A stretch of 64,000 bases of DNA from Bathymodiolus brooksi (GCA_963680875.1 OY804588.1:75106829-75170828); one strand, 5' to 3'. Shown: positions 1-10,967, numbered from the stretch's first letter. Made by a program: numbers and translations. Notes: generated by a model from the sequence alone, not told the origin.

Positions 1-535
1 TCCTTCAATGGATTTTGACCAAACTTGATACAAACTTAGTCCCTATAAGAGTCTGGAATCCTGTTGATTTTCAAGTTCGTAGGTCAAAGGTCAAGGCCAC
101 ATGGTCTAATTTTTACCATGTGACATCTTTGTGAACACTAGAATCAACATCTTTCAATGGATATTCACAAAACTAGGTACAGACTTAGTCCTTAAGAAAA
201 TATGGAACCCTACTGATTTTCAAGGTCAAAGGTCAAGGTCACCAGGTCAAATTGTTTACCACATAACATCCTTGTGAACACTCTTGAATCAACATCTTTC
301 AATGGATTTTCACCAAACCTGGTGCATACTTAGTCCTGAAGAAAATATTGATTTTCAAGGTCACAGGTCAAGGTCACTGGGTCAATTTGTTCTACTGCAT
401 AACATCCTTGTGAACACTCTAGAATCGACATCCTTCAATGGATTTTGACCAAACTTGGTACATATTTAGTCCTTAAGAGAATCTGGAACCCTATTGATTT
501 TCAAGGTCATAGGTCAAAGGTCACGGTCACCAGGA
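1..535 (+). repeat. AGGTCA-rich tandem repeat, about 145-bp period
   Basis: The phrase TTCAATGGATTTTGACC or a close variant recurs near 3, 153, 297 and 433, giving 3.7 diverged copies of an approximately 145-bp unit. Each copy continues through a TTAGTCC block and TGATTTTCAAG into one or more AGGTCA words, then a TGTGAACACT block. The left edge is cut by the window. It is non-coding, with stops in all frames. Repeats of this AGGTCA-rich character are, to my knowledge, common and dispersed in bivalve genomes; that is recollection, not a search result. Confidence 0.8.
504..523 (+). promoter_or_regulatory. Possible DR1 nuclear-receptor sites inside the 145-bp repeat
   Basis: Three AGGTCA hexamers sit at one-base spacing here (504-509, 511-516, 518-523). 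Exact DR1 pairs also occur at 81-93, 223-235 and 358-370, one per repeat copy. Direct repeats of AGGTCA with one-base spacing are the classical binding pattern for RXR, HNF4 and COUP-type receptors. The sequence match is direct; any binding or regulatory effect is inference, and the sites may only reflect the repeat consensus. Confidence 0.25.
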
Positions 536-1220
536 CATTTTTTTAGGCGAGGGGATACGCCACGCTTTGCATTGCCCTTGTTAATATTTGTATTTTGTCT
601 TACAAACACGTATCGTGTTACTGAGATAATAAATATACCATTTTTTACCTTTCACATCGTCAGCCAATATCATACATTAATCTAACAGCTACATGATTTG
701 TTTTATTTAACCAATGGATAAAGAAAAAATATCTGATTGATCTTGGCTGGTTAGATTTAGACCATAAGTTAAAATTAACCATTAGATAACATTTTGAGCT
801 AGATGTGCTCAGTTCGGGTAGCTAATAAATTGCCGGGAAATATTACAAAGTACAAAATAATTCTAGAGATATCATTTTCCGGCCATCATTCATCGTTCTT
901 TTTCTCTTCTCATTATTATTGCCTCATGATCACTTGATTTTTTTTTAGAACATTTTCTATATGCAATATTCAGGGATGATGTTTTCCAGTTACTTAACTG
1001 ATTTCAGCTATTTTCCTCTGGAGAGAAATTGCCGAAAGTAGCTGGATAGAGTAAAAACAGGTCAAAACTTACCATTTTGAAAGGGGGTGTAGATGGCTTC
1101 AGCTATTTTTCATTGATTTTCAGTTATTTTACTTTCTTTAGAACCAGAATCATTCCTGAATATTAAGATAATTCATTGTTTTGATTAAAAAAGTATCTAA
1201 TATTCTCACATCTTTTGCAG
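536..1220. other. AT-rich non-coding sequence upstream of first visible exon
   Basis: No coding segment, RNA gene or clear repeat is seen. A 63-codon open stretch at 494-685 overlaps the repeat edge and has no recognisable protein features. The segment ends in a pyrimidine-rich tract and TTTTGCAG at 1213-1220, which reads as a 3' splice site, so it is probably the end of an intron whose upstream exon lies outside the window. Confidence 0.5.
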
Positions 1221-1361
1221 GAAACGGCAATGTATTCACTGACTCAAGCACATTATACTTTTGTAAGCCTGAGTTTTATGAGTTTGTCATGGGACTTCAA
1301 GGAAAGTTGATGTATTTATCTGTGTATCATTGGTATACGGATGATTCGTCACGATGGGAAG
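1221..1361 (+). CDS. Putative internal exon 1 of the zinc-finger gene (partial)
   Basis: The 141-nt open segment is bounded by TTTTGCAG (acceptor ends at 1220) and GGGAAG|GTAAAT (donor begins at 1362). In the open frame both ends are phase 1, matching the phase needed to join the later exons at 4735 or 8667. The encoded 47-residue block contains FCKPEFYEF, LQGKLMYLSVYHW and TDDSSRWE. It is rich in aromatic residues and looks like part of a folded domain, but I do not recognise a family. The phase 1-1 symmetry means it could be skipped or duplicated without a frameshift. The open frame extends upstream of the acceptor to a non-ATG codon at 1181, so no start codon is supported here and an upstream exon is expected. 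A chance open segment is possible; the agreement of splice signals and phase is the main support. Confidence 0.6.
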
Positions 1362-1483
1362 GTAAATGATATGATTAAAGAATGTCATGTGTAATTACCA
1401 TGATTGTATTCTGTATTAGAATGGCAGTGTTAAGTAGCTAGGTGCTATAAATACACTTCCACTAGTTGACATATTAGTGAGTG

Positions 1484-1880
1484 GGCATACATCGATTGTC
1501 GTTATCACAGAAGGTAGGGGATTCTATTATGGGTATTGAGAAGATTTACGTATGCTACGCAAACAGTAAATGGTGGTTTTACATAATGTCATTTTTTTCG
1601 GCTTGCTGGCTCCATTCATGTTAAATACCAAAAGATAAACATTCTAATGAAAGATATTTTTGTGAGTGATTGTTGTTTAATCTCAAATGTGTAAATTGTT
1701 AGCTATATCTTGATGAAAACAAGTTACATGAGATGAGAACGATATCTGCTTTATACTATACCAACACTCATGATTGGATATTTATTGCTATTTCACTGTG
1801 TGCCTAGCGGAGAAGTAACAAATTCCATTTTCATACTCGATTATTTGACTCGACCGGGGCTTGAATCTACCGAATTAAAA
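1484..1880 (+). repeat. Intronic spacer repeat, full-length copy 1
   Basis: About 400 bp beginning GGGCATACATCGATTGTCG and ending at GAATCTACCGAATT, directly before a 29-bp satellite array. It is the most diverged of three long copies (others 3200-3597 and 7268-7664); two shorter copies lie at 4333-4530 and 8266-8462. It is AT-rich and non-coding. Its constant position immediately 5' of the satellite suggests spacer and satellite move or amplify together. Confidence 0.75.
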
Positions 1881-3199
1881 CAAAACATGACTGATAGCAC
1901 ATTCTGGGAAAAAACATGATTGGTAGCGCATTCTGGGAAACACATGATTGGTAGCACATTCTGGGACAAACTATGATTGGCAGCACATTCTGGGAAAAAA
2001 ACATAATTGGCAGCAGCACATTCTGGGAAAAAAACATTATTGGCAGCACATTCTGGGAAAAAACATAATTGGCAGCAAATTCTGAGGGAAAAACATGACT
2101 GATAGCACATCTGGGAAAACCATGATTGGCAGCTCATCCTGGAAATGATTGACAGCATATTCTGGGAAAAACATTATTGACAGCACATTCTGGGAAAAAA
2201 CATGAGTAGCAGCACAATCTTGGAAAAAAACATAATTGGCAGCAAATTCTGTGGGAAAAACATGATTGGCAGCAAATTATGAGGGAAAAACATGACTGAT
2301 AGCACATCTGGGAAAACCATGATTGGCAGCACATCCTGGAAATGATTGACAGCACATTCTGGGAAAAACATGAATGACAGCACATTCTGGGAAAAAAACA
2401 TGAGTGACAGTATATTCTGGGATAAAAACATAATTGGCAGCAAATTCTGTGGGAAAAACATGATTGACAGCACATTCTGGGAAAAGAACATAATTGGCAG
2501 CAAATTCTGAGGGAAAAACATGACTGATAGCACATCTGGGAAAACCATGATTGGCAGCACATTCTGGGAAAAACATTATTGGCAGCAGCACATTCTGGGA
2601 AAAACCATGATTGGCAGCACATTCTGGGGAAAAAACATGATTGGCAGCACATCCTGGAAATGATTGACAGCACATTCTGGGAAAAACATGATTGGCAGCA
2701 CATTCTGAGAAAAAAAACATGAGTGGCAGCATATTCTGGGAAAAAACATAATTGGCAGCAAATTCTGTGGGAAAAACATGATTGGCAGCACATTCTGCGA
2801 AAAGAACATAATTGACCGCAAATTCTGAGGGAAAAACATGACTGATAGCATATCTGGGAAAACCATGATTGGCAGCACATTCTGGGAAAAAAACATTATT
2901 GGCAGCGGCACATTCTGGGAAACAAACATTATTGGCAGCACATTCTGGTAAAAACCATGATTGGCAGCACATTCTGGGAAAAAAACATGTTTAGCAACAC
3001 ATTCTAGGAAAAAAACCATGGTTGGTAGCACATTCTGGGGAAAAAACATGATTAGCAGCACATTCTGGCAAAAATAAACATGATAGGCAGGTGATTCTGT
3101 AAAAAAAAAATACGTGATTGCAACACATATTGAAAAAAACATGATTGCGAAACATTCGTATTCTGGGAAAAAACACGATTACAATATATTCTGTGTAAG
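1880..3199 (+). repeat. 29-bp satellite array a
   Basis: About 45 tandem units of roughly 29 bp built on ACATGATTGGCAGCACATTC followed by TGGGAAAAA. Variation is mainly in the A-run length and in a few alternating subtypes, such as one with GCAAATTCTGAGG and one with a shortened CACATCTGGG. It ends in degenerate units and a distinctive CACGATTACAATATATTC segment before the next spacer. The reverse complement lacks stop codons in all three frames, which produces long spurious Cys-rich ORFs. Confidence 0.92.
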
Positions 3200-3597
3200 T
3201 TTGCATACAGTGATTGTGGTTATCGCAGAAGGTAGGGGATTCTATTATGGGTATTGAGAAAATTTACGTATGCTACACAAACAGTAAATGGTGGTTTTAC
3301 ATAATGTAATTTTTTTCGGCTTGCTGGTTCCATTCATGTTAAATACCAAAAGACAAACATTCTAAAAAAAGAAACTTTTTTGAGTGATTGTTGTTTAATC
3401 TCAAATGTGCAAATTGTTAGCTATATCTTGATGAAAACAAGTTACATGAGATGAGAACGATATCTGCTTTATACTATACCAACACTCATGATTGGATATG
3501 TATTGCTAGTTCACTGTGTGCCTAGCGGAGAAGTAACAAATTCCAATTTCATATTCGATTATTTAACTCGACCGGGGTTTGAATCTACCGAATTGAA
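3200..3597 (+). repeat. Intronic spacer repeat, full-length copy 2
   Basis: Second long spacer, starting GCATACAGTGATTGTGG and ending at the CGACCGGGG...GAATCTACCGAATT segment. It differs from the copy at 7268-7664 by about one base but is more diverged from the copy at 1484. No open frame of note. Confidence 0.85.
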
Positions 3598-4335
3598 AAA
3601 AAACATGACTGAGAGCACATTCTGGGAAAAAACATGATTGGCAGCGCATTCTGGGAAAAACATGATTGGCAGCACATTCTGAGAAAAACCATGATTGGCA
3701 GCATATTCTGGGAAAAAAACATAATTGGCAGCAGCACATTCTGGGAAAAAACATGATTGGCAGCACATTCTGGAAAAAAACATGATTAGCAGCACATTCA
3801 TGGAGAAAACATGGCTGGCAGCACATTCTGGATAAAAAACATGATTAGCAGCACATTCTGGGAAAAAAACATGATTGGCAGATTCTGGAGGAAAAACATG
3901 ATGGACAGCAAATTCTGTGGGAAAAAACATGATTGGCAGCACATTTTGGGAAAAAACATAATTGGGAGCAAATTCTGAGGGAAAAACATGACTGATAGCA
4001 CATCTGGGAAAACCATGATTGGCAGCACATCCTGGAAATGATTGACAGCACATTCTGGGAAAAAAACATGAGTGTCAGCATATTATGGGAAAAAACATAA
4101 TTGGCAGCAAATTATGAGGGAAAACATGACTGATAGCACATCTGGGAAAACCATGATTGGCAGCACATCCTGGAAATGATTGACAGCACATTCTGGGAAA
4201 AAAAACACGAGTGACAGCATATTCTGGGAAAAAACATAATTGGCAGCAAATTCTGTGGGAAAAACATGATTGGCAGCACATTCTAGGAAAAGAATATAAT
4301 TGGCAGCAAATTCTGAGGGAAAAATATGACTGTTG
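3597..4335 (+). repeat. 29-bp satellite array b
   Basis: About 25 tandem units of the same 29-bp satellite as at 1880-3199. It contains an internal duplication of a block of about 135 bp (units near 3985-4060 resemble those near 4110-4190) that is absent from the paralogous array at 7665-8268. It ends AAAAATATGACTG before the short spacer. Confidence 0.9.
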
Positions 4336-4530
4336 GCATACAGCGATTGTAGTTATCGCAGAAGGTAGGGGAATGTATTATGGATATTGAGAAGATTTAG
4401 GTATGCTACACAAACAGTAAATGGTGGTTTTACATAATGTCATTTTTTTCGGCTTGCTGGCTCCATTCATGTTAAATACCAAAAGACAAACATTCTAAAA
4501 AAAGATATTTTTGTGAGTGATTGTTGTTTT
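4333..4530 (+). repeat. Short spacer repeat, copy 1
   Basis: About 200 bp matching the first half of the long spacer (CATACAGCGATTGTAG, then AGAAGGTAGGGGAATG and AAATGGTGGTTTTACATAATG). After GTGAGTGATTGTTGTTT it diverges into sequence flanking the 66-nt exon instead of reaching the satellite. This truncation distinguishes it from the long copies. Confidence 0.8.
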
Positions 4531-4734
4531 TTCTTACTGAAATTAGCTTTGTTACATTTTTTTGGATTTTGCATGGTTTTCTGTGAGACAGACACTTAAA
4601 AAGAATGCTACAATATGTTTTTATCACGAAGTTCTTTATTTGTCTTTACTTGTAAATCACATGACTGGGTTATTTCATATAATGCTTTCTGTAATTATAT
4701 AATAAAAATAAGAACGTACATTTGTTTCTTTCAG

Positions 4735-4800
4735 AAGGATTAGAGCTCGAAAATACCTCATCAGATGAAGGAAATAATTCATTCTTTGAGAGTGAAACGG
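4735..4800 (+). CDS. Putative exon 2, acidic Ser/Asn-rich, duplicated copy a
   Basis: A 66-nt segment lies between TTTCTTTCAG (ends 4734) and ACGG|GTAATA (donor begins 4801). Joined in phase 1 to the exon at 1221 it stays open and encodes about 22 residues including ELENTSSDEGNN and FFESET, an acidic Ser/Asn-rich linker with no recognised domain. Both ends are phase 1, so it can be included once, twice or not at all without shifting the frame. An identical copy lies at 8667-8732. Such a linker next to a zinc-finger segment is typical of disordered regions in nuclear proteins. Because the exon is short, the call rests on splice signals and phase consistency with its neighbours rather than on homology. 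Confidence 0.6.
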
Positions 4801-5214
4801 GTAATAATTTTACGAATAACTGATAAATACAGGAAATATAAAATATTGAAAACATTGTGATAATTTTGTATAACAAAATTACCTTTTGAAATAACCAAGT
4901 GTACAAACAAAATATAGTAACATTATCTACTGGTAGGATGGTAAGCGTCTGTCATGGCGTCTTTCATACAGAGTTACGTGACAAAAGGTCAAATATTCGT
5001 ATTCTGTTTGTAGTGTACCGTGGAGTACGTCTGACTTTTCTTTTATCGTGTCTGGCGTAACATACATTTATAAAATGAAATCCATTGACACAGTGAGATA
5101 AATATCTTTCTTAACACCTTTGGGTACTACTTAAAGATTTTAAAATACCGAGTGGTGTGTTATGATTTGTACTCGGTAATCTTCGAATCGAAAACTGTGA
5201 GCGTACCTGATAAA
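4801..5214. other. Unique intronic sequence after exon 2
   Basis: AT-rich and non-coding, with no RNA gene or repeat seen. It is duplicated with very few changes at 8733-9147 as part of the 4-kb tandem duplication. A 78-codon open stretch on the opposite strand across the exon is a shadow. Confidence 0.6.
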
Positions 5215-7265
5215 GGTGGGAAAAACATGATTGGCAGCACATTCTGCGAAAAACGTGATTGGCAGTGCATTCTGAGAAGAAACACATGAGTGGCAGCACA
5301 TTCTGGGAAAAACATGATTGGCAGCACATTCTTGGGAGAAAAACATGATTGACAGCACATTCTGGGAAAAAAACATGAGTGGCAGCACACTCGGGGAAAA
5401 AACATAATTGGCAGCAAATTATGTGGGAAAAACATGATTGGCAGCACATTCTAGAAAAAAACATGATTCGTAGCACATTCTGAGAAAGAATAATGAATGA
5501 CAGCACATCCTGGGGAAAAAACATAATTGGCAGCAAATCATGTGGGAAAAACATGATTGGCAGCACATTCTGGGAAAAAAATACATAATTAACAGCAAAT
5601 TCTGGGAGAAAAACATGACTGGCATCACATTCTGGGAAAAACATGATTGGCAGCATATTCTGGGAAAAAGAAACATGATGGGCAGCATACTCTGGGAAAA
5701 AACATAACTGATAGCACATTCTGGGAAAAAAACATAACTGATAGCACATTCTGGGAAAAAACATGATTGGCAGCACATTCTGGGAAAAACCATGATTGGC
5801 AGTACATTCTGGGAAAAAAACATGATTAGCAGCACATTCTGGGAAAAAAACATGGTTGGCAGCACATTCGTGGGAAAAAAACATGTTTAGCAGTATATTC
5901 TGGGAATAAACATGAGTGACAGCACATCATGGGGAAAACATGATTAGCAGCACATTCTGGGAAAAAACATAATTGACGCACACTCTGGGAGAAAAAAAAC
6001 ATGACTGATAGCACTTCTGGGAAAATCATGATTGGCAGCACATCCTGGGGAAAAAACATGATTGACAGCACATTCTGAGAAAAACCATGATTGGCAGCAC
6101 ATCCTGGGAAAAAAAACATGATTGACAGCACATTCTGGGAAAAACATGATTGGCAGCACATTCTTGGGAGAAAAACATGATTGACAGCACATTCTGGGAA
6201 AAACATGATTGACAGCACATTCTGGGAAAAACATGATTGGTAGCACATTTTGGGAAAAGATATATAATTGGCAGCAAATTCTGTGGGAAAAACATGATTG
6301 GCAGCACATTCTGGGAAAAAACATAATTGGCAGCAAATTCTTGGGGAAAAACATGACTGAAAGTACATTCTGGGAGGAAAACATGATTGGTAGCGCATTC
6401 CGAGAAAAACATGATTGACAGCATATTCTGGGAAAAACCATGATTGGCAGCACATTCTGGGGAAAATAACATGATTAGCAGTACATTCTGGGAAAAAAAC
6501 ATGGTTGGGAGCACATTCTGGGGAAAACATGATTAGCAGCACATTCTGGGAAAAGAACATAATTGGCAGCAAATTCTGAGGGAAAAACATGACTGATAGC
6601 ACATCTGGGAAAACCATGATTGGCAGCACATTCTGGGAAAAACATTATTGGCAGCAGCACATTCTGGGAAAAACCATGATTGGCAGCACATTCTGGGGAA
6701 AAACATGATTGGCAGCACATCCTGGAAATGATTGACAGCACATTCTGGGAAAAACATGATTGGCAGCACATTCTGAGAAAAAAAACATGAGTGGCAGCAT
6801 ATTCTGGGAAAAAACATAATTGGCAGCAAATTCTGTGGGAAAAACATGATTGGCAGCACATTCTGCGAAAAGAACATAATTGACAGCAAATTCTGAGGGA
6901 AAAACATGACTGATAGCACATCTGGGAAAACCATGATTGGCAGCACATTCTGGGAAAAAAACATTATTGGCAGCGGCACATTCTGGGAAACAAACATTAT
7001 TGGCAGCACATTCTGGGAAAAACCATGATTGGCAGCACATTCTGGGAAAAAAACATGTTTAGCAACACATTCTAGGAAAAAAACCATGGTTGGTAGCACA
7101 TTCTGGGGAAAAAACATGATTAGCAGCACATTCTGGCAAAAATAAACATGATAGGCAGGTGATTCTGTAAAAAAAAATACGTGATTGCAACACATATTGA
7201 AAAAAACATGATTGCGAAACATTCGTATTCTGGGAAAAAACACGATTACAATATATTCTGTGTAA
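5215..7265 (+). repeat. 29-bp satellite array c (crosses the duplication junction)
   Basis: About 70 units of the 29-bp satellite. Up to about 6540 it matches the array at 9148-10480; beyond that it matches 2475-3195, so the array contains the junction of the 4-kb tandem duplication. It ends in the CACGATTACAATATATTC terminal segment. Confidence 0.9.
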
Positions 7266-7267
7266 GT

Positions 7268-7664
7268 TTGCATACAGTGATTGTGGTTATCGCAGAAGGT
7301 AGGGGATTCTATTATGGGTATTGAGAAAATTTACGTATGCTACACAAACAGTAAATGGTGGTTTTACATAATGTAATTTTTTTCGGCTTGCTGGTTCCAT
7401 TCATGTTAAATACCAAAAGACAAACATTCTAAAAAAAGAAATTTTTTTGAGTGATTGTTGTTTAATCTCAAATGTGCAAATTGTTAGCTATATCTTGATG
7501 AAAACAAGTTACATGAGATGAGAACGATATCTGCTTTATACTATACCAACACTCATGATTGGATATGTATTGCTAGTTCACTGTGTGCCTAGCGGAGAAG
7601 TAACAAATTCCAATTTCATATTCGATTATTTAACTCGACCGGGGTTTGAATCTACCGAATTGAA
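7268..7664 (+). repeat. Intronic spacer repeat, full-length copy 3
   Basis: Nearly identical to 3200-3597 (one substitution noticed, C/T in the GAAACTTTT/GAAATTTTT segment), as expected for the second copy of the 4-kb duplication. Non-coding. Confidence 0.88.
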
Positions 7665-8268
7665 AAAAAACATGACTGAGAGCACATTCTGGGAAAAAAC
7701 ATGATTGGCAGCGCATTCTGGGAAAAACATGATTGGCAGCACATTCTGAGAAAAACCATGATTGGCAGCATATTCTGGGAAAAAAACATAATTGGCAGCA
7801 GCACATTCTGGGAAAAAACATGATTGGCAGCACATTCTGGAAAAAAACATGATTAGCAGCACATTCATGGAGAAAACATGGCTGGCAGCACATTCTGGAT
7901 AAAAAACATGATTAGCAGCACATTCTGGGAAAAAAACATGATTGGCAGCAGATTCTGGAGGAAAAACATGATTGACAGCAAATTCTGTGGGAAAAAACAT
8001 GATTGGCAGCACATTTTGGGAAAAAACATAATTGGGAGCAAATTCTGAGGGAAAAACATGACTGATAGCACATCTGGGAAAACCATGATTGGCAGCACAT
8101 CCTGGAAATGATTGACAGCACATTCTGGGAAAAAAAACACGAGTGACAGCATATTCTGGGAAAAAACATAATTGGCAGCAAATTCTGTGGGAAAAACATG
8201 ATTGGCAACACATTCTGGGAAAAGAATATAATTGGCAGCAAATTCTGAGGGAAAAATATGACTGTTGG
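7665..8268 (+). repeat. 29-bp satellite array d
   Basis: About 21 units of the 29-bp satellite, paralogous to 3597-4335 but shorter by about 135 bp because one block of units is missing (or was not yet duplicated). It ends AAAAATATGACTG before the short spacer. Confidence 0.9.
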
Positions 8269-8462
8269 CATACAGCGATTGTAGTTATCGCAGAAGATAG
8301 GGGAATGTATTATGGATATTGAGAAGATTTAGGTATGCTACACAAACAGTAAATGGTGGTTTTACATAATGTCATTTTTTTCGGCTTGCTGGCTCCATTC
8401 ATGTTAAATACCAAAAGACAAACATTCTAAGAAAAGATATTTTTGTGAGTGATTGTTGTTTT
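8266..8462 (+). repeat. Short spacer repeat, copy 2
   Basis: Paralogue of 4333-4530 within the second copy of the tandem duplication, with only a few substitutions (for example AGAAGATAGGGG for AGAAGGTAGGGG). It leads into the second copy of the 66-nt exon. Confidence 0.82.
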
Positions 8463-8666
8463 TTCTTACTGAAATTAGCTTTGTTACAATTTTTTGGATT
8501 TTGCATGGTTTTCTGTGAGACAGACACTTAAAAAGAATGCTACAATATGTTTTTATCACGAAGTTCTTTATTTGTCTTTACTTGTAAATCACATGACTGG
8601 GTTATTTCATATAATGCTTTCTGTAATTATATAATAAAAATAAGAACGTACATTTGTTTCTTTCAG

Positions 8667-8732
8667 AAGGATTAGAGCTCGAAAATACCTCATCAGATGA
8701 AGGAAATAATTCATTCTTTGAGAGTGAAACGG
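8667..8732 (+). CDS. Putative exon 2, duplicated copy b
   Basis: This 66-nt segment is identical base for base to 4735-4800, including the TTTCTTTCAG acceptor and the GGGTAATAATTTTACG donor region. It is phase 1 at both ends, so splicing exon copy a to copy b would insert the same 22 acidic residues twice in frame. It joins equally well to the zinc-finger exon at 10968 (split codon G|AC). Whether transcripts use one copy, either copy or both cannot be told from DNA. The absence of any change in 66 nt fits either very recent duplication or purifying selection; the flanks, with only about four changes in 675 bp, make recency sufficient. Confidence 0.55.
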
Positions 8733-9147
8733 GTAATAATTTTACGAATAACTGATAAATACAGGAAATATAAGATATTGAAAACATTGTGATAATTTTG
8801 TATAACAAAATTACCTTTTGAAATAACCAAGTGTACAAACAAAATATAGTAACATTATCTACTGGTAGGATGGTAAGCGTCTGTCATGGCGTCTTTCATA
8901 CAGAGTTACGTGACAAAAGGTCAAATATTCGTATTCTGTTTGTAGTGTACCGTGGAGTACGTCTGACTTTTCTTTTATCGTGTCTGGCGTAACATACATT
9001 TATAGAATGAAATCCATTGACACAGTGAGATAAATATCTTTCTTAACACCTTTGGGTACTACTTAAAGATTTTAAAATACCGAGTGGTGTGTTATGATTT
9101 GTACTCGGTAATCTTCGAATCGAAAACTGTGAGCGTACCTGATAAAG
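8733..9147. other. Unique intronic sequence after exon 2 copy b
   Basis: Second copy of 4801-5214, differing at a few positions (for example AAATATAAGATATTG for AAATATAAAATATTG). No coding or RNA feature seen. Confidence 0.6.
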
Positions 9148-10685
9148 GTGGGAAAAACATGATTGGCAGCATATTCTGCGAAAAACGTGATTGGCAGTGC
9201 ATTCTGAGAAAAAAAACATGAGTGGCAGCACATTCTGGGAAAAACATGATTGGCAGCACATTCTTGGGAGAAAAACATGATTGACAGCACATTCTGGGAA
9301 AAAAAACATGAGTGGCAGCACACTCGGGGAAAAAACATAATTGGCAGCAAATTATGTGGGAAAAACATGATTGGCAGCACATTCTAGAAAAAAACATGAT
9401 TCGTAGCACATTCTGAGAAAGAATAATGAATGACAGCACATCCTGGGAAAAAAACATAATTGGCAGCAAATCATGTGGGAAAAACATGATTGGCAGCACA
9501 TTCTGGGAAAAAAATACATAATTAACAGCAAATTCTGGGGGAAAAACATGACTGGCAGCACATTCTGGGAAAAACCATGATTGGCAGCATATTCTGGGAA
9601 AAAGAAACATGATGGGCAGCATACTCTGGGAAAAAACATAACTGATAGCACATTCTGGGAAAAAAACATAACTGATAGCACATTCTGGGAAAAAACATGA
9701 TTGGCAGCACATTCTGGGAAAAACGATGATTGGCAGTACATTCTGGGAAAAAAACATGATTAGCAGCACATTCTGGGAAAAAAACATGGTTGGCAGCACA
9801 TTCGTGGGGAAAAAACATGTTTAGCAGTATATTCTGGGAATAAACATGAGTGACAGCACATCATGGGAAAAACATGATTAGCAGCACATTCTGGGAAAAA
9901 ACATAATTGACCGCACACTCTGGGAAAAAAAAAACATGACTGATAGCACTTCTGGGAAAATCATGATTGGCAGCACATCCTGGGGAAAAAACATGATTGA
10001 CAGCACATTCTGAGAAAAACCATGATTGGCAGCACATCCTGGGAAAAAAAACATGATTGACAGCACATTCTGGGAAAAACATGATTGGCAGCACATTCTT
10101 GGGAGAAAAACATGATTGACAGCACATTCTGGGAAAAACATGATTGACAGCACATTCTGGGAAAAACATGATTGGTAGCACATTTTGGGAAAAGATATAT
10201 AATTGGCAGCAAATTCTGTGGGAAAAACATGATTGGCAGCACATTCTGGGAAAAAACATAATTGGCAGCAAATTCTTGGGGAAAAACATGACTGAAAGTA
10301 CATTCTGGGAGGAAAACATGATTGGTAGCACATTCCGGGAAAAACATGATTGACAGCATATTCTGGGAAAAACCATGATTGGCAGCACATTCTGGGGAAA
10401 ATAACATGATTAGCAGTACATTCTGGGAAAAAAACATGGTTGGGAGCACATTCTGGGGAAAACATGATTTGCAGCACATTCTGGGAAAAAAACATGGTTG
10501 GCAGCATATTCTGGGGAAAAAAATATGATTGGCATTTTATTCTGTAAAAAAACATGATTGCACCACATATTGAAAAAAAAAATGATTGCGACACATTCTA
10601 GAAAAAAATGATTGACAGAACATTCGGGAAAAACATGATTACAATGTATTCTGGGAAAAAACACGATTGCAATATATTCTGTGTA
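9148..10685 (+). repeat. 29-bp satellite array e
   Basis: About 53 units of the 29-bp satellite, matching 5215-6540 up to about 10480, then ending in degenerate units and the CACGATTGCAATATATTC terminal segment. It is the last array of this family; none is seen after 10685. Confidence 0.9.
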
Positions 10686-10967
10686 AGTTAGTTAAGGATT
10701 AACATTGACACCTTGCCCAAAAAGCCCCAATAAGAAGAATAGCATATCCAATAAAATACAAATGCTGCATCCACAGGGAGGGTAGAATGGTTTTTAATAA
10801 TCACAGTCAAATGTATTTTTTGGAAAATCGATATCAACACGATTATCAGAAATATTGGAAAGCAACCTTGTATCATTTTCAATTAAAACGTATCTGCGGA
10901 TATCATTTTAAACTATTGTCTGGTTCTGGTTACTAGTAAAATACATGTACTAAATAATTATTTTTAG
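10686..10967. other. Intron segment before zinc-finger exon
   Basis: AT-rich non-coding sequence ending in TAATTATTTTTAG, a usable 3' splice site at 10967. An opposite-strand open stretch at 10688-10882 has no recognisable features. Confidence 0.5.

Larger units (their letters stand above)
2475..10480 (+). repeat. Tandem duplication of about 4 kb containing an exon
   Basis: Copy 1 spans about 2475-6545 and copy 2 about 6546-10480. The order satellite-spacer-satellite-short spacer-exon-satellite is the same in both. Corresponding points are offset by about 4,070 bp at the left (2479 and 6548) and 3,932 bp at the exon (4735 and 8667); the difference is lost satellite units in copy 2 near 8130. 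In the unique part around the exon (4540-5215 against 8470-9148) I count about four substitutions, so the event looks recent. The junction lies within satellite, consistent with unequal exchange between satellite arrays. Confidence 0.9.

Noticed and set aside
494..685. 63-codon plus-strand ORF at the edge of the 145-bp repeat
   Set aside because: It starts inside the repeat, has no recognisable protein features and no supporting splice signals.
2134..2880. Long minus-strand open frames (up to 267 codons, also at 5111-5884, 5826-6629 and 6533-7273) encoding repetitive Cys-rich peptides
   Set aside because: All three minus frames are open over the same 29-bp satellite, translations are frame-shifted versions of one another, and there are no splice or promoter signals. 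They are a by-product of a unit without stops.
4670..4906. 78-codon minus-strand ORF over exon 2 (also at 8602-8838)
   Set aside because: A shadow on the strand opposite the 66-nt exon; the plus-strand reading has matched splice sites and phase.
10688..10882. 64-codon minus-strand ORF before the zinc-finger exon
   Set aside because: Hydrophobic and AT-driven, with no family resemblance or neighbouring signals.
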